In this document: piece after piece, positions 1 to 6,775 of the stretch | Layout: the number at the start of each line of letters is the position of its first letter | Numbering within the stretch: the stretch's first letter is position 1 | Origin: Hymenobacter sp. | GTDB taxonomy: Bacteria > Bacteroidota > Bacteroidia > Cytophagales > Hymenobacteraceae | Direction of reading: 5' to 3' | Assembly (NCBI GenBank): GCA_025362615.1 | Contig: JANYFQ010000534.1 | Coordinates: forward strand, 1-16,594 | Length of the DNA stretch: 16,594 nt | Made by a program: the position numbers and the translations under genes | The notes under the pieces: generated by a model | What the model was told of the DNA's origin: nothing | Seen by the model: only the letters and a program-made list of their open reading frames with translations | Databases searched by the model: none

Positions 1-116
1 TGCTGGCCGGGCAGGTGGCGGCCACGTTCGATTTGGGCGGGCTGCCGGCGGGCTTGTACCTGCTGCGCGTGAGCACCCGCGAGGGCACCGCCACCCGGCG
101 CGTGGTGAAGGAATAG
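1..116 (+). CDS. 3' end of a secreted protein with a type IX secretion (Por) C-terminal sorting domain
   Basis: Only the last 37 codons plus the stop are present; the start lies left of the window. The frame (first full codon at 3, TAG at 114-116) contains FDLGGLPAGLYLLRV followed by a short polar stretch and the ending RRVVKE. This is the usual pattern of the type A C-terminal sorting domain of the Bacteroidota type IX secretion system: a beta strand, 'L.aGlYllrv', a turn, then a basic last strand. Such tails direct cargo through the outer membrane and are normally removed after translocation. The function of the missing passenger domain cannot be told. The gene converges on the DUF4249 gene, and a strong hairpin lies 17 bp after its stop codon. 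Confidence 0.8.
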   Translation, partial: LAGQVAATFDLGGLPAGLYLLRVSTREGTATRRVVKE

Positions 117-133
117 CGCCGCCGACGAGCAAA

Positions 134-188
134 CCAGCAGAACCAAAACACCCATCAGGACTCCTGATGGGTCTTTTGGTTCTGCTGG
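134..188. terminator. Long hairpin, probable bidirectional terminator
   Basis: Positions 134-160 pair with 162-188 around a single central base, with one mismatch (149/173), giving a potential 27-bp stem. The right arm contains a TCTTTTGGTT tract and the left arm its complement, so either strand would have a short T-rich 3' side. It lies 17 bp after the stop of the plus-strand sorting-domain gene and about 130 bp beyond the stop of the convergent DUF4249 gene. That position suits a shared terminator. A repeat origin is also possible, since other gaps in this window hold comparable palindromes. Confidence 0.65.
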
Positions 189-258
189 CCAACGCTGTCA
201 ACCTCATTTCCTATAAACTACGGCCCGTGGCGGTTGGCAGTGCCCAGCTACCAGCACA

Positions 259-297
259 GCACTGCGCCCACTGCTTTACCACTGCGCTCACTGCGGG
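259..297 (-). repeat. Inverted, isolated copy of the CGCAGTG-rich core repeat
   Basis: Read on the minus strand this stretch runs CCCGCAGTGAGCGCAGTGG, then TAAAG, then CAGTGGGCGCAGTGC. It matches the cores found at 1327-1373 and 7844-7889 apart from a slightly shorter A-run in the middle. It lies between the hairpin at 134-188 and the 3' end of the DUF4249 gene, without the flanking word arrays seen around the other two copies. The rest of the gap (189-258 and 298-318) shows no gene or other clear signal. Confidence 0.6.
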
Positions 298-318
298 CCA
301 TGTCCCGGAACGGACCTC

Positions 319-1293
319 TCACAACGCAATCCGAAACCGGGTATCGGCCGAGGCCCCGAAGAGGCCGTAGCCGTTGGCGAGGTTGCTGGCCAGGGGCGCG
401 GGTTCGGCAAAGGGGTTGCCGTCGGAATCGAAGTAGCGGCGGCGCGAGAGGTAGAAGTCGTAGGTATCGCGGGTAAGGGCGCTGACGGTGACTTCGATAA
501 AGGCCGCTGTGGGGCAGGGGGCGTTGGGGTTGTAGCAGTTGGGCAGGTAGTAGCTGATGTCGGCGGCCAGGGTGAGCGGTTGCCCGTTGGCCCCGGCATC
601 CGAAAACGGCTCGACGCTGTAGCGCTGCCGGGGGCTCGACAGCTGAAACTGCCCGATGCCGACGCTGCTGTTCTGGCTGTCGTAATCGACATCGACCACC
701 GCCACGGTCTGGCCCTGGGCATCAATGACGCGGGCGTAGGCGATGTAGAAGTTGGCGGCGGCCGGGTCGTCGGGCACCGTCAGGGTCAGGCGGCCGGTAC
801 GCAGGTAATCGGTGGGGCCGGCGCGGCGCGGGCTGAACGAGCCGCCCGTGATGGCCGGGGCGGCCGGAAACGTGAGGCGGGCGCTCACGTCCTCGAAGCC
901 GGGGGCGCTGGCCCGCAGCGCGTAGCTGGCACCGGGGCGCGGCACGAGGCCCCGCGTGGGGCGGTAGTAGCCGCGCCCGTAGTAGTAGCCGGGGTTCCAG
1001 CCGGCGCGGCTGGAGTCGGGCCGAAACACCTCGACAACGGCCCCGCTTTCGTCGCGCAGCTCGACGCGGGCATTGGTGCGGCCCTGCAGGTCGCGGGTGT
1101 CGAAGACGCGCTGGCTATTGCCGACGAAGAGCCGCTGCTGGTCGTAGAGTTCGGCAAAGGCCGTATCGGCGGGGTTGGACGTGAGGACGTAGCGCAGGGC
1201 CAGGCGCGGGGTGTGCGGCGGCTCGGGCACGTCGATGACGGTTTCGCAGGCCGTGAGCAGGGGCAGGAGCAGAAGGAACGCGGCGTATTTCAT
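319..1293 (-). CDS. DUF4249-family outer-membrane lipoprotein
   Basis: The 324-residue protein begins MKYAAFLLLLPLLTAC, a lipoprotein signal peptide with lipobox LTAC and acylated Cys16, so ATG at 1293 is a convincing start. The length and beta-rich, Pro/Arg/Tyr-rich body fit DUF4249 proteins of the Bacteroidota. In that family a short N-terminal stretch with a motif like the 'ETVIDVPEPP' seen here follows the lipid Cys. DUF4249 proteins are usually encoded beside TonB-dependent receptors and are thought to work with them at the outer membrane; the substrate is unknown. Here the gene follows the TonB receptor gene on the same strand, separated by 129 bp that is almost entirely repeat sequence. 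Co-transcription is likely, but the repeat between them could alter expression of this second gene. The family call rests on pattern and context, not on an alignment. Confidence 0.82.
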   Translation of the reverse strand: MKYAAFLLLLPLLTACETVIDVPEPPHTPRLALRYVLTSNPADTAFAELYDQQRLFVGNSQRVFDTRDLQGRTNARVELRDESGAVVEVFRPDSSRAGWNPGYYYGRGYYRPTRGLVPRPGASYALRASAPGFEDVSARLTFPAAPAITGGSFSPRRAGPTDYLRTGRLTLTVPDDPAAANFYIAYARVIDAQGQTVAVVDVDYDSQNSSVGIGQFQLSSPRQRYSVEPFSDAGANGQPLTLAADISYYLPNCYNPNAPCPTAAFIEVTVSALTRDTYDFYLSRRRYFDSDGNPFAEPAPLASNLANGYGLFGASADTRFRIAL

Positions 1294-1425
1294 GATTTCT
1301 GGTTGCTGGTTGGACGTTCTGGTAGCTGTCCCGCAGTGGGCGCAGTGGTAAAAAACGCAGGGGGCGCAGTGCCGTTCAAGGGCCGTATGAGCAACAATTT
1401 AGCAATTTAACAATCAAACAATTCA
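1294..1425. repeat. Composite intergenic repeat element, copy 1 (heptamers, CGCAGTG core, octamers)
   Basis: This fills the gap between the TonB-receptor stop and the DUF4249 start. Three modules appear in plus-strand order. First, TTTCTGG/TTGCTGG heptamers at about 1296-1312. Second, the core at 1327-1373, starting TGTCCCGCAGTGGGCGCAG and ending GGGGGCGCAGTGCCG. Third, an octamer array at 1392-1425 built of CAATTTAG, CAATTTAA, CAATCAAA and CAATTCAA. The receptor's TGA stop (1425-1423) lies within the octamer array. The same modules recur at 7765-7938. No protein-coding signal is seen. Confidence 0.8.
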
Positions 1426-3774
1426 AAACTTAAACGTCTTGCTGAACGAGGGGATGATGGGGAAGAGCGAAATCTGTTTGTAGCTCAGTTTGCTGGTGCC
1501 GGTGTTGTTGTCGTAGTCGCGGCTTAGGTAGATGAAATACGGGTTGCGGCGACTGTAGGCGTTGTAGATGCTGAGGCTGTTCACCACTTCGCCCCACTTC
1601 TTTTTCTTGGTCTGGCTCAGGTCCAAATCCACGCGGTGGTAGGCGGCCATGCGGTACGAGTTGCGGGCGCCGTAGTCGTCGAAGGTGCCGTAGTCGCCGA
1701 GCGAAAAGCGGCCCTGGGTGAGCGTGACGGCGTTGCCGGTGCCGTACACGAACGTGCCCGAGAGCGAGAGCGTGGGCGTGAGCTGGTGGATGACGACGGC
1801 CTTCAGGTCGTGCCGGCGGTCGTACTTGTAGGGGTAGGTTTCGCCCCGGTTCAGGTCGGCGAACTGGCGCTTGCTCCAGGCCAGGGTGTAGCCGAGCCAG
1901 CCGGTGGTGCGGCCGGTTTTCTTCTGCACAAACACCTCGCCGCCGTAAGCCCAGCCCCGGCCGCTCGTGATTTTGCTTTCCCAGTCGGTGTCGGTGGTGC
2001 CCACAAAATCAGCCCCTTCCCGAAACTCAATCAGGTTTTCCATTGGCTTGTAGTAGGTCTCGAAGCTCAGCTCGTAGTTTTCGTTGTGCCAGCGCACTTC
2101 GCGGGCCGCGCCCAGGCTGAACTGCTGCGCCCGCTGCGGGGCCACCCGCGCCGTGGCCGGCACCCAGAGGTCGGTGGGCAGGCCGATGCCCGAGTTGGTG
2201 AGCAGATGCACAAACTGGCTGGTGCGGGCGTAGGCGGCCTTCAAGGCCCAGTTTTCGGTGAGGGCGTAGCGGGCCGAGAGGCGCGGCTCGGGCGAGAAAT
2301 AGCGGGTGCCCTGCACATCAAACACGTTCAAACGGCCGCCGGCGTTGAGCTTGAGGCGGTCGGTGAGGGCGTAGTCGTCTTCGGCGTAGAGGCCGGTTTC
2401 CTGGGCCGTGAGGCGGCGGCCCCGCGTCTGGTTGTCGCGCGGGTCGCCGCCGGTGGCGGTGGTTTGCAGCGCCCCCGGCCGAAACTCGTGCAGCACGAGC
2501 TGCCCGCCAAAGCGCAGGTAGTGGCGCGGGTTGGGCACGTACTCGAAGTCGGTTTTGAAGCTGTAGTCGCGGATGTTGGAGAAGTAGTCGAGCGTGAAAT
2601 TCTGCTCGATAAGCTGCCCGTTTTCGCGGAAGCGCTCGCGCTGGCTCACGCCCACGTCGAATTGGTAGCGGGTGTAGGTGAGGTGGGTATTGACGAAAAG
2701 GCGGTCGTTGAGCACCCGGTTCCAGCGCAGGCTGGCCGTGCGGTTGCCCCAGCCCAGGCTGCTGTTCTGGCGCGAGTAAGTGTCCTGGCCTTTGTCCGAT
2801 TCGTCGTCCACGTAAAACTTGTCGCGCCCCAGGTAGCCGCTCAAAAAAATGCGGTCGCGGGGGCTGATTTTCCAGTTCAGCTTGCCGTTCAAATCATAGA
2901 AATAATAGCCCGCCGACACGCCGTCGGTCTGGCTTTGGATGAGCGGCTGGGCCAGCACATCGAGGTAAGTGCGGCGGGCCGAGACGATGAACGAGGCCAC
3001 GTCCTTCTTAATCGGCCCTTCGAGCGTGAAGCGCGAGGCGATAAGGCCGATGCCGCCCTCGCCGTGTAGCTTCTGCATATTGCCCTCCTTCATCGTGATG
3101 TCGAGCACCGACGAGAGCCGCCCGCCGTAACGGGCCGGAAACCCGCCCTTTATCAGCTCCACGTTCTTGAGCGCGTCGGCATTAAACACCGAAAAGAAGC
3201 CGAACAAATGGGCCGCGTTGTACACCGGTGCGCCGTCGAGCAGCACCAGGTTTTGGTCGGGCGAGCCGCCGCGCACGTAGAGGCCCGTTTGCCCCTCGCC
3301 GCCGCTCTGCACGCCGGGCAGCAACTGCAACACCTTGAGCACGTCCACCTCGCCAAAGAGCGCGGGCACCCGCTTGAGCTGGGCCACCGGGATGTTGATG
3401 GTGCCCATGCGGGTGCTCTGGTTGATTTTTTCTTCGCGCTCGGCCACCACTTCCACGCCCGCCAGCTCGGCCGAGGCGGGGGTGAGGCGGAAATCGTGCG
3501 TCAGGCTGCCGCCGGCGGGCACGGCCAGCCGCTGCCGCTCGTAGCCCAGGGCCGCCACCACCAGCCGCACCGAATCGGCCACGGCGTTGCTGAGCGTGAG
3601 GGAATAAAACCCGAAGGCGTTGGTCGTGGCCCCCTGGCTGCTGGCCGGATGCACCACCGCCACGCCCGGCAGGCTCTCGCCCGAGGCAGCATCGCGCACG
3701 TAGCCGCTGAAGGTGCGCCGCGTTTGGGCCTGGGCAAGGAAGGAGAGGAAAAGGAAAGGGAGCAGTTTCTTCAT
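1423..3774 (-). CDS. TonB-dependent outer-membrane receptor with N-terminal CarboxypepD_reg-like domain
   Basis: From ATG at 3774 the protein has 783 residues. Residues 1-17 (MKKLLPFLFLSFLAQAQ) are a signal peptide. Residues about 20-105 form a carboxypeptidase-regulatory-like beta-sandwich (GYVRDAASGESLPGVAV, NAFGFYSL). The plug domain spans about 125-235, with VLKVLQLLPGVQSGGEG, LYVRGGSPDQNLVLLDGAPVYN and FPARYGGRLSSVLDI. The remainder is a 22-strand-type barrel ending in Phe (KTFKF), as expected for an outer-membrane protein. The frame stays open upstream to 3933, but that extension is the palindromic repeat read as codons and would precede the signal peptide, so it is rejected. Members import substrates across the outer membrane using TonB-ExbBD energy. 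The DUF4249 gene downstream is the usual partner. The substrate cannot be deduced. Confidence 0.93.
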   Translation of the reverse strand: MKKLLPFLFLSFLAQAQTRRTFSGYVRDAASGESLPGVAVVHPASSQGATTNAFGFYSLTLSNAVADSVRLVVAALGYERQRLAVPAGGSLTHDFRLTPASAELAGVEVVAEREEKINQSTRMGTINIPVAQLKRVPALFGEVDVLKVLQLLPGVQSGGEGQTGLYVRGGSPDQNLVLLDGAPVYNAAHLFGFFSVFNADALKNVELIKGGFPARYGGRLSSVLDITMKEGNMQKLHGEGGIGLIASRFTLEGPIKKDVASFIVSARRTYLDVLAQPLIQSQTDGVSAGYYFYDLNGKLNWKISPRDRIFLSGYLGRDKFYVDDESDKGQDTYSRQNSSLGWGNRTASLRWNRVLNDRLFVNTHLTYTRYQFDVGVSQRERFRENGQLIEQNFTLDYFSNIRDYSFKTDFEYVPNPRHYLRFGGQLVLHEFRPGALQTTATGGDPRDNQTRGRRLTAQETGLYAEDDYALTDRLKLNAGGRLNVFDVQGTRYFSPEPRLSARYALTENWALKAAYARTSQFVHLLTNSGIGLPTDLWVPATARVAPQRAQQFSLGAAREVRWHNENYELSFETYYKPMENLIEFREGADFVGTTDTDWESKITSGRGWAYGGEVFVQKKTGRTTGWLGYTLAWSKRQFADLNRGETYPYKYDRRHDLKAVVIHQLTPTLSLSGTFVYGTGNAVTLTQGRFSLGDYGTFDDYGARNSYRMAAYHRVDLDLSQTKKKKWGEVVNSLSIYNAYSRRNPYFIYLSRDYDNNTGTSKLSYKQISLFPIIPSFSKTFKF

Positions 3775-3816
3775 CGCAGGGAAGAGGCAGGGAGAAGATA
3801 AACGGTTGCCTGGAGC

Positions 3817-3925
3817 ATTTCGCACGGAGTTTAAGAGGAGTAAAAAGGAGTTGGAAAAGGAGGGCTGTGGACAGAAAAAACTCCTCCTAAACTCCTTTTC
3901 ACTCCTCTTAAACTCCGTGCGAAAT
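3817..3925. repeat. Palindromic GGAGT-word element upstream of the TonB receptor
   Basis: The left arm runs from 3817 (ATTTCGCACGGAGTTTAAGA) and the right arm ends at 3925 as its reverse complement. Pairing extends for about 35 bp with one substitution and a 2-base offset. Within each arm the word GGAGT recurs every 10-12 bp (GGAGTTTAAGA, GGAGTAAAAA, GGAGTTGGAAAA). The loop region (about 3853-3888) contains CTGTGGACAG. It lies 42 bp upstream of the receptor ATG and 4 bp after the stop of the OmpH-like gene. It could therefore act as a terminator, an mRNA stabiliser, or a repeat with no function. Confidence 0.85.
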
Positions 3926-3929
3926 AGCC

Positions 3930-4631
3930 TCACTTGCGGTACTGCTGGTTCAAATACGCCAGCACCGGCCCCGTGATGTCCAAATCTTTGCGCCCGTAGG
4001 CGATGGTGCCGCTGGGAGCGGCTATCAAAATCAGCGTGTAGCCCCGCGCCTTGCCGTAGGCTTCGACCTTTTTATTGACGCTGCCGAGCACGGTTTGGGT
4101 GAGTTTGGCTTCCTCTTCCTGGGCCTGGCGGGCCAGTTTTTCCTGCTGCTGGCCGCTTTCCTGCTGCATTTGCTGCAAGCGGGCCTCGGAGGTGGCGCGG
4201 AGTTCGGGGGTCATGGCCGGGGCCTTTTTCTGGTAGTCTTCCACCGCCGTGCGGAAGGCGCTTACGAGGGCCGCGTTCTGGCGTTCCCAGCCCCGCGCCT
4301 TGCCTTCGAAGGCCCGGCGGGCATCCTTCATGCCCTGGTAGCCGTCGAGCATCCGGCCCGACTCGACGTAGGCAATTTTCTCGGTGGCCGGGGCCAGGGG
4401 CAACGGGGCGGCGGCGGTTTCGGCGGGGGCGCTGGCGGTGGCAGCAACGGCGGTGTCGGCCGGGGTTTCGGCGGCGGGCGCATCGGCGGTGGCAGGGGCG
4501 GCATCGGCGGCGGCAAGCGGCGCAGGCGTTGCCGGGGTGGCACCTTGCGGGGCGCGGAAGTGCAGGAAGAACAACACGGCCACGGCCACGAGCAGCACGG
4601 CGTTGAGGGCAGTCTGGAGGGGGTTTTTCAT
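3930..4631 (-). CDS. OmpH/Skp-family periplasmic protein with N-terminal membrane anchor
   Basis: A 233-residue protein. Residues 9-24 (LNAVLLVAVAVLFFLHF region) form one hydrophobic segment with no clear cleavage site, so it looks anchored rather than secreted. Residues 28-82 are an Ala/Pro/Thr-rich linker. From about 84 the OmpH/Skp pattern begins: KIAYVESGRMLDGYQGMKDA, then a long charged coiled coil (103-190) rich in Gln and Glu. It closes with the family's beta strand 'KARGYTLILIA' and a last segment ending in DLDITGPVLAYLNQQY. Skp-like proteins hold unfolded outer-membrane proteins in the periplasm. The gene lies immediately upstream of the TonB receptor on the same strand, separated only by a palindromic repeat. 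A perfect TAnnTTTG box lies 25 bp before the ATG at 4631. Confidence 0.85.
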   Translation of the reverse strand: MKNPLQTALNAVLLVAVAVLFFLHFRAPQGATPATPAPLAAADAAPATADAPAAETPADTAVAATASAPAETAAAPLPLAPATEKIAYVESGRMLDGYQGMKDARRAFEGKARGWERQNAALVSAFRTAVEDYQKKAPAMTPELRATSEARLQQMQQESGQQQEKLARQAQEEEAKLTQTVLGSVNKKVEAYGKARGYTLILIAAPSGTIAYGRKDLDITGPVLAYLNQQYRK

Positions 4632-4655
4632 TTAAAAAAGCGAAGAGATGACGGG

Positions 4656-4663
4656 CAAAAGTA
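4656..4663 (-). promoter_or_regulatory. Bacteroidota -7 promoter box upstream of the OmpH-like gene
   Basis: The minus strand reads TACTTTTG, a perfect match to the Bacteroidota sigma-ABfr -7 consensus TAnnTTTG. It ends 24 bp before the ATG at 4631, a plausible short 5' leader. I see no convincing TTG at the -33 position, so the call rests on the -7 box and its placement. Confidence 0.5.
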
Positions 4664-4678
4664 CGTCCGGCCCCGCCC

Positions 4679-5233
4679 CTACCCCACCCACTCGCGGGCC
4701 AGCAGGGCAAAATGCACTTCGTCGCACCACTCGCCCTTGTAGTGGCCGCTTTCGCGGAAATGACCCTCGCGGCGCAGGCCGGTCCGCGCCAGCAGGGCCA
4801 GCACGGGGGCGTTGCGCGGGTCGGCGGCGGCGGCCACGCGGTGCAGCTTGAGCGCACCAAAGCAGTAGCCCAGCAGCCCGCGCAGGGCCGCCAGCGCGTA
4901 GCCCCGCCCCTGCTGCGCGGGGGCCAGGGTGATGCCGATTTCGGCCAGGCGCGGGTCGTCGGCGCTCAGGTGCAGGGCGCAGTCGCCGAGCAGCGCGTCG
5001 GTTTCGGGGTCGGCAATGGCGAGCTGCCGCCAGCCGCCGGGCGGCGCGGGCACGGCCCCCGGCCCTTGCTCGGCGATGAAGGCCGCCGCTTCGGCCGGCG
5101 AGTACGGCTCGAAGCCCTGGTAGCGGCACACGGCGGGGTCGGCGCGGTAGGCGGCAAAGGCGGGCAGGTCGGCGGGGTGCAGCGCGCGCAGCAGCACGCG
5201 GCCGGCGGGGAGGTGGAAGGCGGGGCGCATCAA
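4679..5233 (-). CDS. GNAT-family N-acetyltransferase (RimJ/RimL type)
   Basis: A 184-residue protein of typical length for the RimJ/RimL branch of acetyl-CoA-dependent GNAT acetyltransferases. The N-terminal part has VLLRALHPADLPAFAAYRAD, the alpha1 entry common to this branch. The acetyl-CoA pyrophosphate loop is QQGRGYA (107-113), preceded by the strand EIGITLAPA. The C-terminal part has NAPVLALLARTGLRREGHFR (141-160), the NxxSxxxxxxxGF-like helix with Ala in place of Ser, then W169 and D171 of the last strands. The substrate cannot be inferred; members acetylate N-termini, small molecules or antibiotics. The start may be Met1 or Met2. A perfect -7 box lies 19 bp upstream. The gap to the OmpH-like gene downstream is 47 bp and contains that gene's own promoter box. 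Confidence 0.88.
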   Translation of the reverse strand: MMRPAFHLPAGRVLLRALHPADLPAFAAYRADPAVCRYQGFEPYSPAEAAAFIAEQGPGAVPAPPGGWRQLAIADPETDALLGDCALHLSADDPRLAEIGITLAPAQQGRGYALAALRGLLGYCFGALKLHRVAAAADPRNAPVLALLARTGLRREGHFRESGHYKGEWCDEVHFALLAREWVG

Positions 5234-5252
5234 TAAAGGCTGAATGATTTCC

Positions 5253-5260
5253 CAAACGTA
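5253..5260 (-). promoter_or_regulatory. Bacteroidota -7 promoter box upstream of the GNAT gene
   Basis: The minus strand reads TACGTTTG, a perfect TAnnTTTG match, ending 19 bp before the ATG at 5233. No clear -33 TTG was found. The position relative to the start codon is like that of the other boxes in this window. Confidence 0.5.
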
Positions 5261-5448
5261 GGCAGCCCCGGCGATTCAGGCGGCCGAAGAACCACCCCTT
5301 TGGAGTAGCGCGTACCGGGGTGAGGCCGACAAACGGGCGACTTGAACCGACCAGCCCAGGGGCAAAACGCGCCGGTGCGGGGCGGGCGCGGCCCTCGGCC
5401 CCCGGCTGCGCCCGCCCCGCGCCACCGAACCCGGCAAACAAACCGTTT

Positions 5449-5637
5449 TCATCAAAAACTGCAATATTTAAACCAAAAATTGCTGTTTCTGAGGCAACGA
5501 CAGGAGTTTTTGAGGCAACGACAGGGGTTTGGGAAGCAACAACAGGAGTTTTTGGAAAGACGACCGCAGTTTGGAGAGGCACGACGGCGGTTGCGCCTGC
5601 CACAACGGCCATTGCCGGCGCAACGCCCGCAGTTGGT
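5449..5637. repeat. Decaying 21-bp tandem repeat, nine units, in a 481-bp gene-free gap
   Basis: Nine consecutive 21-bp units are visible. The three best conserved are at 5491-5511, 5512-5532 and 5533-5553 (pattern GARGCAACRACAGGRGTTTKK); they diverge progressively on both sides. Because 21 is a multiple of three, the array stays open as 7-residue repeats on both strands (plus: EATTGVF; minus: KTPVVAS), which produces long spurious reading frames. I do not call a protein, because no frame has a convincing start, signal peptide or conserved neighbour. The rest of the gap (5234-5448 and 5638-5714) contains the GNAT promoter box and an inverted 12-bp pair, GGGGTGAGGCCG at 5317-5328 and its complement at 5663-5674, flanking the array. 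Confidence 0.8.
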
Positions 5638-5714
5638 GGGCTACGGTTGGCAAAAAAGCGGCCGGCCTCACCCCCCCCGAAAAAGTATGCGCGGGAAAGC
5701 AAACCCGCCGCCCG

Positions 5715-6677
5715 CTACCCCTCCATCTCCACCGCCAAATGCAGCAGGGCATCGCCCTGGTTCACGACGGGCATGAAGTTCAGCCCAATCACAAAGCCAC
5801 TCACCGGGGCCACCAGGCGCAGGGCGCGTTCGCCGTAGGGGTCGGCCACGGAGCCGTAAATCTGGCCTTTTTCCAAAAAGTCGCCCAGCCCGACGTGCGC
5901 CCGAAACAACCCCGCCACCCGCGCCCGCAGCCAGCGGTGGCGGCGGCAAACGCGGCCGGGGCCGGGCGCGGCGGGGGCTTCGGGGGCCATGCCCAGGTGG
6001 TGCAGCACGCGCAGGGTGCCGGCCACGGCCACCTCAATGCCCGCCTCGTCGAGCCGCAGGCTCTCGCCGGTTTCGTACACGATGAAGGGCTTGCCCAGCG
6101 CGTGCGCGGCCTCGCGCAGCGAGCCGGGCCGCAGCCCCGCGTGCAGCGTGAAGGGCGCGGCAAAGGCGGCGGCCAGGGCATCGGTTTCGGCGTTTTCGTG
6201 CAGCACGCAGCGGATTTGGGGCGCGTTGGCCCGCGCCGCGCCGCCGGTATGAAAATCGATGCCGTAGTCCACGAGCGGCATGATTTCGCGCATGAAGCGG
6301 TGGGCCACCCGGCTGGCCAGCGAGCCGCGCGGCGAGCCCGGAAACGAGCGGTTCACGTCCTTGCCGTCGGGCACCTCGCGGCTAAAATTCAGGAACCCGT
6401 AAATGTTAAGCAGCGGAATGGCCACCACCGTGCCCCGCAGCGGCTGCACCAGCTCGCGCCGCACCAGCCGCCGCACCGTTTCGATGCCGTTCACCTCGTC
6501 GCCGTGCATCCCGCCCATCAGCAGCAGCACCGGCCCCGGCGCCGTGGCCCGGATGACGTGAACCGGCACGTCAATCACGGTGCCCGAAGGCAGCTTCGAA
6601 ATCACGAGCCGGGTGAGGACTTGCTGGCCGGGCAATATGGCCAGGCCGTTGAGGTGAAGCGGCGCGTCGGAGTTCAT
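5715..6677 (-). CDS. Succinylglutamate desuccinylase/aspartoacylase-family zinc hydrolase (M14-like)
   Basis: A 320-residue protein. The zinc-binding motif of the AstE/AspA branch of M14 carboxypeptidases is present: GGMHGDEVNG with H58 and E61, and the third ligand H143 in DYGIDFHTGG. DGKDVNRSFPG (104-114) supplies the Asn-Arg substrate-binding pair typical of the family. The C-terminal half (about 240-320) is a beta-rich domain (GLGDFLEKGQIYGSVADPYG, VAPVSGFVIG) found in the Bacteroidota and proteobacterial members. The family removes an acyl or amino acid group by hydrolysing an amide bond. Here it is the third gene after a retropepsin-like protease and RimK on the same strand, so its substrate may be a RimK product (inference). 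A REPIN-like repeat fills the 98-bp gap to rimK, ending 3 bp before the ATG. Confidence 0.87.
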   Translation of the reverse strand: MNSDAPLHLNGLAILPGQQVLTRLVISKLPSGTVIDVPVHVIRATAPGPVLLLMGGMHGDEVNGIETVRRLVRRELVQPLRGTVVAIPLLNIYGFLNFSREVPDGKDVNRSFPGSPRGSLASRVAHRFMREIMPLVDYGIDFHTGGAARANAPQIRCVLHENAETDALAAAFAAPFTLHAGLRPGSLREAAHALGKPFIVYETGESLRLDEAGIEVAVAGTLRVLHHLGMAPEAPAAPGPGRVCRRHRWLRARVAGLFRAHVGLGDFLEKGQIYGSVADPYGERALRLVAPVSGFVIGLNFMPVVNQGDALLHLAVEMEG

Positions 6678-6680
6678 GGG

Positions 6681-6775
6681 GTAACGCGGGTTTTCAACCC
6701 GCGAAGCAACGGGATAATACGCCGGTTTGCCGTCCGGCCCAAAGCAGCACTGCGCGGGTTAAAAACCCGCGTTAC
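6681..6775. repeat. REPIN-like pair of inverted REP palindromes, copy 1
   Basis: The left unit (6681-6703) starts GTAACGCGGG, passes through TTTTC and closes AACCCGCG, so it can fold on itself. The right unit (6753-6775) is nearly its reverse complement, ending AACCCGCGTTAC. A 49-bp spacer separates them. A tetranucleotide GTAA outside an imperfect palindrome, in two inverted copies, is the organisation of REPINs mobilised by RAYT transposases. The element occupies practically all of the gap between the rimK stop (6778-6776) and the next ATG (6677). Confidence 0.8.

Noticed and set aside
1636..3069. Long plus-strand open frame (477 codons) opposite the TonB receptor
   Set aside because: It is antisense to a gene with a full set of family motifs. 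Its translation is low-complexity Val/Ala/Gly/His-rich, as expected for the opposite strand of GC-rich coding DNA.
3775..3933. Upstream extension of the TonB receptor by 53 residues to 3933
   Set aside because: The extension is the GGAGT-word palindrome read as codons and would lie before a good signal peptide (MKKLLPFLFLSFLAQAQ).
4632..5702. Minus-strand open frame of 356 codons covering the 21-bp repeat and the GNAT gene
   Set aside because: It overlaps the GNAT gene in another frame and stays open because of the 21-bp period and high GC. No family motif or credible start is visible.
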